Below, piece by piece: positions 43,757-53,561 of a stretch of DNA of 64,000 nucleotides. The stretch is taken from the NCBI RefSeq assembly GCF_014649755.1, contig NZ_BMTQ01000010.1, positions 1 to 64,000 on the forward strand, given 5' to 3'. Position 1 is the first letter of the stretch. Every line of letters starts with the position of its first letter. A program made the translations under genes and the position numbers. Source of the stretch: Streptomyces litmocidini. Its GTDB lineage: Bacteria; Actinomycetota; Actinomycetes; Streptomycetales; Streptomycetaceae. Under the pieces are notes generated by a model. The model worked only from the letters and a program-made list of their open reading frames with translations, ran no database searches and had not been told where the DNA came from.

Positions 43757-43824
43757 ACGGGTGCCGCGGCCCGGTCCGGAACCGATCAGAGCGCCGCACG
43801 GCGTCCGGCCGGGCGGGCCGCACG

Positions 43825-44868
43825 TCAGAAGACGATGCGGACCTTCAGGGCCTCGCGGTCGTGCATGGCACGGTAGCCGTCCGGAACACCGCCGAGGTCG
43901 ACGGTGCGGTCGAAGACCAGGCCGGGGTCGATCGCGCCGGACAGCACGTCCGGCAGCAGCTCGGGGATGTACGCGCGGGCCGGGGCGACGCCGCCGGCCA
44001 GCGAGACGTTGCGACCGAACATCTGGCCGATGTCGACGCCGGCGCTGCCGCCGTGCGGCACGCCCACGTAGCCGACCGCGCCGCCGTCGCGGGCGATGGA
44101 GATCGCGGTGCGCATCGACTGCTCGGTGCCGACCGCCTCGAGCACGGCATGCGCGCCCTGACCGCCGGTCAGCTCCTTGACCGCCTCGACAGCGGCTTCG
44201 CCGCGCTCGGCGACCACATCGGTGGCACCGAAGCCGCGGGCGATCGCGGTGCGCTGCTCGTGCCGGCCCAGCGCGATGATCCGCTCCGCACCGAGCCGCC
44301 GGGCGGCGAGCACGCCGCACAGGCCGACCGCGCCGTCGCCGACCACCGCGACGGTGGCGCCCGGTCGCACCCCGGCGGCGACGGCGGCGTGGTGACCGGT
44401 GCTCATCACGTCAGAGAGGGCGAGCAGGCCGGGCAGCAGCTTCTCCTCACCGGCGGTCTCCTCGGGCAGCCGCACCAGGGTGCCGTCGGCGAACGGCACC
44501 CGCACCGCCTCGCCCTGGCCGCCGTCGGAGCCGACCTCGCCCCAGAAGCCGCCTTGCGGGCAGGAAGTGTGCAGGCCCTCGCGGCAGAAGTCGCACACGC
44601 CGTCCGACCACACGAACGGGGCGACCACGAAGTCGCCGGGGCGGAAATCCCGCACCTCGGAGCCGACGGCCTCGACGATGCCGAGGAACTCGTGGCCGAT
44701 CCGCTGGCCGGCCGTGCGGGAGGCCACACCGCGGTACGCCCACAGGTCGCTGCCGCAGATGCAGGCGTTCACCACGCGGACCACCGCGTCGGTGGGGTGC
44801 CGGACGACCGGGTCGGGCACCTGCTCGATCCGGATGTCGTTGGGGCCGTAGATCACGGTGGCGCGCAC
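43825..44868 (-). CDS. zinc-dependent alcohol dehydrogenase
   Basis: The 347-residue medium-chain dehydrogenase has the catalytic zinc ligand in CICGSDLWAYRG, GHEFLGIVEAVGSEV with the His-Glu pair, structural zinc cysteines in CDFCREGLHTSCPQ, and the NAD motif VVGDGAVGLCGV (about 173-184). It belongs to the threonine/sorbitol-like branch common in Streptomyces; substrate unknown. GTG 44868 follows AGGAG by 5 bases. It is divergent from a LysR regulator with 108 bases between starts, so it is probably the regulator's target. Confidence 0.9.
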   Translation of the reverse strand: MRATVIYGPNDIRIEQVPDPVVRHPTDAVVRVVNACICGSDLWAYRGVASRTAGQRIGHEFLGIVEAVGSEVRDFRPGDFVVAPFVWSDGVCDFCREGLHTSCPQGGFWGEVGSDGGQGEAVRVPFADGTLVRLPEETAGEEKLLPGLLALSDVMSTGHHAAVAAGVRPGATVAVVGDGAVGLCGVLAARRLGAERIIALGRHEQRTAIARGFGATDVVAERGEAAVEAVKELTGGQGAHAVLEAVGTEQSMRTAISIARDGGAVGYVGVPHGGSAGVDIGQMFGRNVSLAGGVAPARAYIPELLPDVLSGAIDPGLVFDRTVDLGGVPDGYRAMHDREALKVRIVF

Positions 44869-44976
44869 GGGACTCTCCTGGCACTGCTCGGGGCCTGGGC
44901 TGGGACAGCCAGGTTCGCCGTACACGTGTTCCCGTGTCCAGCTACATTCTCTACAGCACCTCTTTAAGATGATCTG

Positions 44977-45939
44977 ATGCTCGATGTTCGACGACTCCTC
45001 CTCCTGCGCGACCTGGCCGCCCACGGCACGGTGACCGCGGTGGCCGAGCTCCACGGCGTCACGCCCTCCGCCGTCTCGCAGCAGCTTCGGCTGCTGGAGG
45101 ACGAGACCGGGACGCGTCTCCTGGAACGCACCGGCCGCTCCGTCCACCTCACCGCCGCCGGGCAGCAACTGGCGAACGACACCGAGCACGTGCTCACCGC
45201 TCTCGAACAGGCCCGAGACCGGCTGCACGCAGCGGCGGGGGAACCGACCGGCCCCCTCCGTCTCGCCTGCTTCCCCAGCGCCCTCGCCCCCGTGGCCGCT
45301 CCCCTCGGGGAAGCCCTGGAAGGCACCCACCAGAACCTGAGCCTGCACATCGTCGAGGCCGAACCCGAAGCCGCCGTACGGCTCCTGCTCCGGCGACGCG
45401 TCGACGTGGCCCTGCTCTACCGCTACACCAACCTCGCCACTCCCCCGCACTCCGGTGTCGAGACCCGCGTCCTGCGGACCGATCCCCTGGTCGCGGTCCT
45501 GCGCCACGACCACCCAGCGGCTCGCCCCGAGAGGAACACGATCGACCTGCGGGAGCTCGCAGACACCTCGTGGATCTCCGCCCCGCCGCGCACAGCATGC
45601 GGGGACGCCGTCCTCCAAGCCTGCCGTTCGGCAGGCTTCACTCCCCAAGTGCGGCACACCTGCGCCGACTTCTCCGCCATGATCGCCCTCGCCGCGAGCG
45701 GCGGTCACACCGTCCTCGTCCCGCGCATGGCCGCAGCCCACCTCCCGCCGGCACTGACCGCACGGCCGGTGACCGACAGCGCCCTCACCCGCACGATCGA
45801 GACCGCCGTCCGGCCCGGCACGGCGCACGAACCGGGGATCGCCGCCTGCCTCGCCGCACTTCACGCTCCCGGGACCGCCGGGGAACCCCCGGCTCGATCG
45901 AGCACGAGGAGGTCGGGAGCCACCGCGAACCCCGGGTGA
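44977..45939 (+). CDS. LysR-family regulator
   Basis: The 320-residue regulator has the N-terminal winged helix (about 5-65) with VTAVAELHGVTPSAVSQQLR and LLERTGRSVHLTAAGQ, and a LysR substrate-binding domain (90-290). It resembles the Streptomyces LysR-type proteins that control neighbouring dehydrogenases. ATG 44977 is close to the divergent dehydrogenase start; the shared gap probably contains its operator. The C-terminal 25 residues are basic and low-complexity. The 270-base gap after it contains only the promoter region of the RpiR gene. Confidence 0.9.
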   Translation: MLDVRRLLLLRDLAAHGTVTAVAELHGVTPSAVSQQLRLLEDETGTRLLERTGRSVHLTAAGQQLANDTEHVLTALEQARDRLHAAAGEPTGPLRLACFPSALAPVAAPLGEALEGTHQNLSLHIVEAEPEAAVRLLLRRRVDVALLYRYTNLATPPHSGVETRVLRTDPLVAVLRHDHPAARPERNTIDLRELADTSWISAPPRTACGDAVLQACRSAGFTPQVRHTCADFSAMIALAASGGHTVLVPRMAAAHLPPALTARPVTDSALTRTIETAVRPGTAHEPGIAACLAALHAPGTAGEPPARSSTRRSGATANPG

Positions 45940-46116
45940 CGCGGCGGCCTCCGCCTCGGCCCGCTCCTGCCCGCCTGCGGCGTTCGTCCGCTCGGGAGGA
46001 CTCCGCACCTCCTTCCGGAACGATCAGCGAGTCGGCGCGGGCCGGTGCCCCGGCGGCTCTCGGCCGTTGCCCCGCAAGACTGTCCAGGTCTCGTAATAGG
46101 CGGTACATTCGTGTCC

Positions 46117-46125
46117 TGTAACTCC
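46117..46125. promoter_or_regulatory. TGTAACTCC element before RpiR gene 1
   Basis: TGTAACTCC lies 87 bases before the first RpiR gene. Close relatives occur in the shared promoter region at 54569-54578 (TGTAACTTCC on the minus strand) and 54747-54756 (TGTAAGTTCC). Their restriction to this cluster suggests a common regulator, but the element is short. Confidence 0.3.
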
Positions 46126-46211
46126 ATGATCTGAAACACGGGAGGCGGGACGGCGCGGTCCCGAGGGCTGCACACGGTCTTCGGTGGTGTCCCGCCGCGG
46201 AAGGGAAATCC

Positions 46212-47087
46212 ATGAGTCCCACGCTGGCCGACGAGATCCGCGGTCGGCTCGGAGAGCTGAGCCCCGCCGAACGCAAGGTCGCGCGGGTCCTGCTGGCCGG
46301 CTACCCCGCCGCGGTCTTCGAGACGGTCGCCACGATCGCGGAACGGGCCGGCGTGTCGGCGCCCACGGTGCTGCGGTGCGCGTCGCGGCTGGGCTTCAAG
46401 GGCTTCCCCGATCTACAGGCGGCCCTCCGCTCGGAGCTCGACGCCCGCAACGCCTCGCCGATCACCCTCTACACGGCCGCGGAGACCTCGGAGCGGGAGG
46501 CGACGGTCCCCCCGGGCTCCGCGGCCACCCCTCTCGGCGAGCGCTCGGCCCTCGTGCAGCAGGCGGTGTCCCAGACCTTCGAGGAGGTCGCCCCGCACGA
46601 GTTCGAGGAGGCGGTGAGCCTCCTCGGCGACCCCCGGCGCCGGGTGCACCTGGCGGGAGGAAGGTTCACGCACCTTCTGGCCGAGTACCTCGGCCTGCAC
46701 CTGATGCAGTTCCGCGATCAGGTGAGTCTCCTGCCGCACAAGGACGTCGAGCGGACCTCCTTCCTCACGCAGCTCGCCCGGCGCGACGTCACCGTGCTGT
46801 TCGACTACCGGCGGTACGAGGCCGACAAGACGCTCATCGCCGAACTGGCCCGGGAGCGGGGCGGCAAGGTCATCGTGTTCACGGACCCCTGGCTCTCCCC
46901 CGCCGCCGCCCACGCGGACGTGGTCCTCATCACCCAGGTCTCCTCGGACTCCCCCTACGACAGCCTGACGCCGGCCCTGGCGATCGTCGAGTCCCTCGTC
47001 GCCGCCGTCCTCGACCGGATCGGCGGCACCGGCCACGAGCGGATGAAGGAGGCCGAGAGGATCGCCCGCCGCACCGGCCTCCTGTAG
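46212..47087 (+). CDS. MurR/RpiR-family regulator 1
   Basis: The 291-residue protein has an RpiR helix-turn-helix (about 5-80) with LSPAERKVARVLLAGYP and AGVSAPTVLRCASRLGFKG, and a C-terminal SIS domain (115-270) with HLAGGRFTHLLAEYLGLHL. SIS domains usually bind phosphosugars, but this subgroup is also linked to amino-acid genes. It is strongly similar throughout to the regulator at 48226-49089. ATG 46212 follows GAAGGGAAA. It opens the proposed beta-aspartyl polymer cluster and converges with the first binding-protein gene. Confidence 0.88.
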   Translation: MSPTLADEIRGRLGELSPAERKVARVLLAGYPAAVFETVATIAERAGVSAPTVLRCASRLGFKGFPDLQAALRSELDARNASPITLYTAAETSEREATVPPGSAATPLGERSALVQQAVSQTFEEVAPHEFEEAVSLLGDPRRRVHLAGGRFTHLLAEYLGLHLMQFRDQVSLLPHKDVERTSFLTQLARRDVTVLFDYRRYEADKTLIAELARERGGKVIVFTDPWLSPAAAHADVVLITQVSSDSPYDSLTPALAIVESLVAAVLDRIGGTGHERMKEAERIARRTGLL

Positions 47088-47140
47088 ACGGCCCTCCCGG
47101 GACCGGGCCCCGGCCGCCCACGAGGGCCCGGCCTCCGCAT

Positions 47141-47170
47141 CCTCCGCGCGCGAGGGGGGACGCGCGGAGG
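47141..47170. terminator. hairpin between RpiR gene 1 and binding-protein gene 1
   Basis: CCTCCGCGCG (47141-47150) pairs perfectly with CGCGCGGAGG (47161-47170) across a 10-base loop. It lies between convergent genes, 54 bases after one stop and 17 before the other, and could serve both. Confidence 0.65.
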
Positions 47171-47186
47171 GGTTCCCCGGCAAGGG

Positions 47187-48140
47187 TCAGTCGAGGGCCC
47201 CGTTGACGGTCGCCTCCGCGATCCCGATCCCGGGGACCTGGTACTTCATGAGGATCCTGCGGTACGAGCCGTCGTCCATGAGGGACTGCAGGGCCGCCCG
47301 GACGGCCTCCTTGAGGCCCGGGTGGTCCTTGGACACCCCGATCCCCATCGGGGAGGCGCTGTACTCCCCCACCGCCTGACGTCCTGTCACCGTGGAGAAC
47401 GACGTGCCGCCGTCAGCGGTGGAGGCGACGTACGCGGCCGTGACCTCGTCGAGGTAGTCGGCGATGACCTTGCCGCTGCGCAGGGCGAGTTGTGCCTCCG
47501 AGTCCTTCGAGAAGGCCAGGATCTCGATGGGCGGCAGGCCCTTCGCCTTGCAGAGCTCCTGACGCTGCTGCAGGAGCTTCTGGTGGTTCGTTCCGGTCTG
47601 GACCCCGACGGGCTTGCCGCAGACGTCCGTCACCACGGCGATCTTCTCGGGGTTGCCCTTCTTGACGAGCCAGCCGGGGCCGGCGTTGAGGTAGTCGACG
47701 AAGTCCACGGACTTCTGCCTGGCCTTCTTGTCCGTCATGGCCGACATGACGGCGTCGAACTTCCCGGCCTGCACGGCGGGGAGGATGCCGTCGAACTTCT
47801 GCGCCTTGAACTCGAACTCGACGCCGAGGCGGGCCCCGATGGCCTGGCCCAGGTCGTAGTCGATTCCGGTGATCCGGGTGCTGCCCTCCTTCGTGTACAT
47901 CTCGAAGGGGGGATAGGGGACGTCGGTGGCGACGCGGACGGTGCCCGCGGCCCGGACGGTTTCGGGGAGCTTGGCGTGGAGCCGGGGATCCGGCTCGATG
48001 GTGAGGCCGGGCAGGACGGTGACGGGGCCGGCCGTCCGGGGCTCGGCCGGGGACGAGGCTCCGGACTCCGTGCCGCATCCGGACGCGAACAGCGCCAGGG
48101 CGGCGAGGGAGACGGCTGCGGTTCTGTGGCGGGCGGGCAT
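47187..48140 (-). CDS. amino-acid-type ABC substrate-binding lipoprotein 1
   Basis: The 317-residue lipoprotein has a signal peptide with lipobox LFASGC (Cys near residue 23) and a family-3 solute-binding fold (70-310): RVATDVPYPPFEMYTKEG, TGIDYDLGQAIG, FDGILPAVQAGKFDAVMSAM. This class binds polar amino acids or opines. It is a close paralogue of the protein at 53562-54506, differing most in the middle of the second lobe, so the two may take different ligands. No permease adjoins it; it probably shares the one at 52597. ATG 48140 follows AAGGAG. Confidence 0.9.
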   Translation of the reverse strand: MPARHRTAAVSLAALALFASGCGTESGASSPAEPRTAGPVTVLPGLTIEPDPRLHAKLPETVRAAGTVRVATDVPYPPFEMYTKEGSTRITGIDYDLGQAIGARLGVEFEFKAQKFDGILPAVQAGKFDAVMSAMTDKKARQKSVDFVDYLNAGPGWLVKKGNPEKIAVVTDVCGKPVGVQTGTNHQKLLQQRQELCKAKGLPPIEILAFSKDSEAQLALRSGKVIADYLDEVTAAYVASTADGGTSFSTVTGRQAVGEYSASPMGIGVSKDHPGLKEAVRAALQSLMDDGSYRRILMKYQVPGIGIAEATVNGALD

Positions 48141-48225
48141 GGGACGGCTCTCCTTCTGGGGATGGGGGACGGTGCGGGTACAGGGGCGCGAGTGGGTGAG
48201 CGGCACCGGCGTCGCCGGGTGCGGT

Positions 48226-49089
48226 TCAGACCAGGTCGATGCGGCGCGCGGTCTCCTCGCCGTGCTTCATACGCCGATGCGCCCGGTCGGCGAGGCAGGA
48301 GACGACACCCGCGACGAGGGTCTCCACGACGGCGAGCGTGGGAACGAGGCTGTCGTACGGAGAGGGAGCGTCTCCTCGGCTGGACAGCACGACAGCGGCA
48401 TGGGGGGTGGCGGGGGAGAGCCAGGTGTCGGTGAAGACGATGACTTTCCCTCCGTTCTCCTGGGTGAGCCGTGCGATGGTGAGCTTGTCGTTCTCGTATC
48501 GCCGGTAGTCGAAGATCACCACTACGTCGCGTCTGTTGATCGCCGCGAGGGTGGCGGTGCGTTCGACGTCCCTGTCGGAGAGGAGGTGGACGTCGTCGCG
48601 CAGTTGCATGAGGTGCAGCCCCAGGTAGCGGGCGATGAGATGGGTGAACCTGCCGCCGGCGAGAACGATGCGGCGTTTGCGGTCGGCGAGCAGGGTGACC
48701 GCGGTCTGCAGGTCGTGGGGTGGGATCTCGCCGAGGGTCTGGGCGAGGGCGTCGCCGAACAGTGCGGTGCTGCGCTTCAGCAGACCGTCGGCCGAGCTCG
48801 TGCGGGAGGTCGGCTCCGCGGCCTCGTACAGGACGAGGGGCGAGGCGTTGCGGGCGCCGAGCTCGCGACGCAGCGCGGCCTGGAAGTCGGGGAACCCCTT
48901 GTATCCGAGGCGGCCCACGAATCGGAGGACGGTGGGGGCGCTGACGGCTGCGCGGTCGGCGACGGTGGCGACGGTCTCCAGTCCGGCAGAAGGGTAGGCG
49001 GCCAGGAGGACGTGGGCGACTTTGCGTTCTGCGGGAGTGAGGGTGCCGAGTCCGTGGCGGATGTCGTCGGCCGGCGAGGTGGTCGTCAT
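48226..49089 (-). CDS. MurR/RpiR-family regulator 2
   Basis: The 287-residue protein is a paralogue of regulator 1, with the same helix-turn-helix (LTPAERKVAHVLLAAYP, VSAPTVLRFVGRLGYKG) and SIS domain (VLAGGRFTHLIARYLGLHL). Both end with similar QTL/E-type helices. ATG 49089 is 85 bases upstream of binding-protein gene 1 on the same strand, and 107 bases downstream of the S51 peptidase gene, so it could be co-transcribed with either. A regulator next to each binding-protein gene suggests module duplication. Confidence 0.88.
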   Translation of the reverse strand: MTTTSPADDIRHGLGTLTPAERKVAHVLLAAYPSAGLETVATVADRAAVSAPTVLRFVGRLGYKGFPDFQAALRRELGARNASPLVLYEAAEPTSRTSSADGLLKRSTALFGDALAQTLGEIPPHDLQTAVTLLADRKRRIVLAGGRFTHLIARYLGLHLMQLRDDVHLLSDRDVERTATLAAINRRDVVVIFDYRRYENDKLTIARLTQENGGKVIVFTDTWLSPATPHAAVVLSSRGDAPSPYDSLVPTLAVVETLVAGVVSCLADRAHRRMKHGEETARRIDLV

Positions 49090-49196
49090 GGTGGCTGGTC
49101 CGCTCGTCGAGGTGTCCGTGCCGTCGCGGGCGGTCCGGTTCGGGCGGTGGGCGGGACCGGCTCGTGGAGTGCCGGCCGGTCCCGCTCGCGCGGTGG

Positions 49197-50489
49197 CTAC
49201 TGCGGCGCGATGTCGACGCGCAGACCGATCAGGGTCTGGGCGGTGGTGCCGTCGCCGGTGAGCGCGGTGAATCCACGAGGCTTGGTGAGGGTGACGGTGA
49301 ACCGCGGTCCGGTCTCGAAGGTGGTGGCCGTCGCGGTGTTCTGCGCGCGGGTGGCGGCGAGCGCGCGGGCGGTGGTGCGGAAGGAATAGGGGGTGCCGTC
49401 GGGATGGGCGGCCGAGTGGAAGACGTCGTCGTTGACGGGGACCGGCGTCGTGCTGCCGGGTGTCAGGGGCCGCTTGCCGGGGGCGGGCCGGGGCGTCCAG
49501 GTACGGGCGTCGTACTGGTCGCCACCGGTGAGGTAGGTGTAGCGGGCGCGGCGGAGGGACCAGCCGTTCGCGGAGTCCTGTGCGCGGGCGTCGCGCAGGT
49601 CGAGGACGGCGACGCCGTTCGGGCCCAGGACGGTCATGTGCTCGCGGCTGGTGCCGGGCCGGTCGACGACCAGGGCGGTGTTCTCCTCGAGGGCGTAGAC
49701 GCGGTCGTGGCCGGTGTCGGAGGCGAGGCGCAGCGCCCGGCCCTCGCGCCCGTAGGCACCGGTGTGGGTGTCGACGAGTCCGGAGCGGAGGAAGCCGAAC
49801 CCGCCTTGGGGGATGTATCCGAGCCGGGTGGGGTCGTCGAAGTAGCCGGGTGCGCTGCCGTCCCGGAGGGCCTCGTAGGATTCGCCGCCGCTGACCATGT
49901 CGGGGCCGGAGACGATCTGGGCACCCGCGGAGGATCCGGACACCACGGCCCCGTGGGCGAGCTTGGCGCGGATGGCGGCCAGGACCTTGGAGTCCTCGTG
50001 TCCGTCTCCGCGCAGGAGGGTGGTGACGTAGCGGTACTGGTCGCCTCCGCCGAAGAAGAAGCCGGTCATGGACTCGACCTGCGCGACGACGGCGTCCGAG
50101 TCGGCGTCGGCCACGTGGTCGACGTCGAGGGGGATCCACTGGGCGTCCGCGGCGCCGTGGCGCTCGAAGAGGTCGGCGTAGTAGGCCCCGTTGCAGGCGG
50201 AGTTGTTGCAGAGGTCGGGATCACCGGCGTGGGGATCCTGGCTCTCGGGCACGGAGGCCGCGGTGATGACGCCGATGCGGGCGTTCGGCCCGCCCGCCCG
50301 CTTGATGATCTCCCCGTAGACCTCGGTGTTGTTCTCCTTCAGGCCACCGCCGACGAGGACGAGCGACCCGCCGGGGAGCCGGTGGCCGGAGGAGATCGCC
50401 TGCGCGGCCGGGGCGGCGCCGGTCAGAAGGGCGAGGGCGATGCTGCCGGCGAGAAGATTGCGGCGTGTGGTGCCGAGCTGCGCGCGCAT
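49197..50489 (-). CDS. exported S51 cyanophycinase-type peptidase 1
   Basis: The 430-residue protein has a signal with twin arginines (TTRRNLLAG) and Ala-rich cleavage region, so it is probably exported by Tat. The S51 fold follows: GSLVLVGGGLKENN, RIGVITAAS, GFFFGGGDQYRY and the nucleophile Ser in VSGSSAGAQIV (about residue 187). GSSAGA and GGGDQ are the defining features of cyanophycinase-like peptidases, which cleave beta-linked aspartyl-arginine polymer. A C-terminal beta-rich domain (330-430) is extra. ATG 50489 follows GGAGG. A strong hairpin lies just 31 bases upstream. Confidence 0.88.
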   Translation of the reverse strand: MRAQLGTTRRNLLAGSIALALLTGAAPAAQAISSGHRLPGGSLVLVGGGLKENNTEVYGEIIKRAGGPNARIGVITAASVPESQDPHAGDPDLCNNSACNGAYYADLFERHGAADAQWIPLDVDHVADADSDAVVAQVESMTGFFFGGGDQYRYVTTLLRGDGHEDSKVLAAIRAKLAHGAVVSGSSAGAQIVSGPDMVSGGESYEALRDGSAPGYFDDPTRLGYIPQGGFGFLRSGLVDTHTGAYGREGRALRLASDTGHDRVYALEENTALVVDRPGTSREHMTVLGPNGVAVLDLRDARAQDSANGWSLRRARYTYLTGGDQYDARTWTPRPAPGKRPLTPGSTTPVPVNDDVFHSAAHPDGTPYSFRTTARALAATRAQNTATATTFETGPRFTVTLTKPRGFTALTGDGTTAQTLIGLRVDIAPQ

Positions 50490-50519
50490 GGTGCCTCCAT
50501 ACTTCTTCGGGTGAATGTG

Positions 50520-50554
50520 CGGGGCCGCCGGATCCTTTCGGTCCGGCGGCCCCG
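50520..50554 (-). terminator. hairpin between M20 and S51 genes
   Basis: A perfect 13-bp stem (50520-50532 with 50542-50554) around a 9-base loop follows the M20 peptidase stop by 67 bases. It should end the transporter-peptidase transcript. It is only 31 bases before the S51 peptidase start, leaving little room for a separate promoter, so read-through or attenuation is possible. Confidence 0.7.
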
Positions 50555-50621
50555 GCCTGTTCAGGCGGCAGTGACGGGAGCTCTGCCGCGGAACCACGGG
50601 GACGATCTGTGAGGAGCGGGG

Positions 50622-51835
50622 CTAGCTGCTGCTGTTCCTCGCATGGCCGAGTGCGGCGACGAGGGCGGCCAGGACGGCGATGCGGTGGGGAACGCTGGTG
50701 ACGTCGAGCCATTCCTTCGGGGTGTGGTCGGCGCCTCCGATGGGCCCCAGGCCGTCCAGAGTGGGCACTCCCGTGCCGGCGATCAGATTCGCGTCGCCGA
50801 CGCCGCCGGTGGCGGCGGCGCCCAGTTCGATTCCGACGGCACCGGCTGCGCCCCGAGCCGCCTCGAGCATGCGACGGGAGGCGGGGGTGTCCTCCATGGG
50901 CGGGCACAGGTCGAGCTGCTCGACGGTGACGGTGGTACCGGGCACGACGGGGTGGTCGGCGGCGTCCTGGATGGCCTGCCTGACGCGTCGGACGTCGGCG
51001 CTGGTCGCCGCCCGGACTTCGACGCGCAGTTCGGCCTCGGGGCAGACGATGTTGGCGCGGGTCCCGGCGCGCACGACGCCCACGTTGACGGTGACGTCGT
51101 CCCAGTGGCCGTTGAGTGCCTGAAGCTGAACGATCAGGTGCGCGGCGGCCAGTGCGGCGTTGGCGCCGCGCTCCGGTTCGATCCCGGCATGGGCGGCCCG
51201 GCCGGTGACGGTCAGGCGGAAGTCGGCCACGCCCTTGCGGGCGATGACCAGGTCACCGTTCTCGCGGGCGCATTCGAGGCCGATCCCGTAGTGCATGCCG
51301 CGGGCGGTGCGCTCGATGACACCCCGGCTGGCGGGGGAGCCGATCTCCTCGTCCGGGGTGGCGAGGAACACCAGCTCGTCGTAGGCGTCGGCGCCGTACT
51401 CGTCGAGTATCTCCAGGGCGGTGAGGCCCGCGAGCAGGCCTCCCTTGTCGTCGCTGACCCCCGGGCCGACGGCGATGGCCCCGTGGAGGGCGAAGGGACG
51501 CTCGGCCGCCGTTCCGTCCTCGAAGACGGTGTCCATGTGCCCCGCGAGCAGGACCTTGCGACCACCGTCGGCTTCGGTGAGGCCGCCCTTCTTGCGCGCG
51601 ACGAGGGCATCGCCCGACCGGTGGCCGTCGTGCGGGGGGAACGGAATGCGCTCGACGGAGAAGCCGAGGCGGGTCAGCCGGTTCTGGAGCCAGTCGGCGA
51701 CTTGGTTGACGCCGTCGGGCGAATAGGAACCGGAGTCGATGGAGACGAGGGTCTCGAGGTCGTCGAGGTACCGGGAGTGTCGGGCCTGGGCCAGGTCGAG
51801 CAGTTCTTCGGCCAGCTGCCGGCGGGTGGGGGCGC

Positions 51836-51839
<4 letters not shown>
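50622..51839 (-). CDS. M20-family zinc metallopeptidase
   Basis: The 405-residue peptidase has the M20 metal site: LLAGHMDTVF (His-Asp), GPGVSDDKGG (bridging Asp), TPDEEIGS (catalytic Glu-Glu) and GADHTPKEW (His). It resembles carboxypeptidase G2/ArgE/DapE relatives. The dimerisation domain (about 190-300) is present. No signal peptide, so it acts inside. GTG 51839 overlaps the ATPase stop (GTGA), giving translational coupling. In this context it is the best candidate to hydrolyse an imported beta-Asp dipeptide; I recall that M20 enzymes with this activity have been described for cyanophycin. Confidence 0.9.
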
Positions 51840-52596
<757 letters not shown>

Positions 52597-52600
<4 letters not shown>

Positions 52601-53559
52601 CGGTTCTGCTCCTTGCTGTTCTTGCCGAGCCGCTCCACGGTTCCCCCGAGCAGGCGCCGGAACGGGGAGACGTGTCCGGCGCGGGTGGTGCCGCGTCCGT
52701 AGCGCCGTTCCAGCCATGCCTGGGGCACGCTGAGGAGGGTGACGAGGGCCAGGTACCAGATGCTGGCGACGACCAGCATGGGGATGACCTGGTAGTTCTG
52801 GGCGTACACGTCCTGGATGTTGGACATCAGGTCGTGGGCGGAGATGACCGAGACCAGGGCGGTCATCTTGAGCATGTTGATGGTCTCGTTGCCCATCGGC
52901 GGGATGATCACGCGCATGGCCTGGGGCAGCACGATCCGGCGCATGGTGAGCGCGGGCCGCATGCCCAGCGAGTGGGCGGCCTCCGCCTGACCGGGGTCGA
53001 CGGACTGGATGCCGGCGCGGACGATCTCCGAGGCGTAGGCGGCCTCGTTCAGTCCGAGGGCGAGCAGGGCCGCGATCGCCGGGGTCAGCAGGGCGTTGGT
53101 CTCGGCCTGGAAGAACGTGATGTCGGTGAAGGGGACGCCGATCTTCACGTACTTGTAGAGCGCCGCGGCGTATCCCCAGAAGATGATCTGCACGAGCAGG
53201 GGGGTGCCGCGGAAGACCCAGACGAAGGCGTTGGCCAGGCCGTACAGGACGGGGCTGGAGGAGAGCCGCATGACGGCGATCAGGGTTCCCAGCGCCAGAC
53301 CGAGGAGCATGGCGGCGGCGGTCAGCCAGAGCGTCGTGGTCAGACCGTCGAAGATGAGGTCGGCGAAGAGGTAGTCGCCGACGACGTCCCAGTGCAGGTT
53401 GTCGTTCTTGGCGAGGGATCCGACGAGGCCCACGAGCGCCAGCAGTGAGGCCGCCGCCGCGATCCAGCGGCCGTAGTTGCGGACGGGGACGATCTCCAGG
53501 TCACGGATGCTCGTCGCGCCGGTGGTCGTGCGGTCGGCGGGGGACTTGGTGTCGATCAT
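52597..53559 (-). CDS. polar amino acid ABC transporter permease
   Basis: The 320-residue HisM/GlnP-type permease has hydrophobic helices at about 33-52, 73-97, 110-130, 160-180, 245-262 and 285-303. The conserved EAA loop appears as QAEAAHSLGMRPALTMRRIV. N-terminal and C-terminal extensions are hydrophilic. Only one permease gene is present, so it likely forms a homodimer. ATG 53559 is two bases from the binding-protein stop, showing one operon. Confidence 0.93.
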
Positions 53560-53561
53560 GC

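Noticed and set aside
45940..46211. Possible small gene between LysR and RpiR genes
   Set aside because: Frames are basic and proline-rich; the A/T-richer part near 46090-46135 looks like promoter sequence instead.
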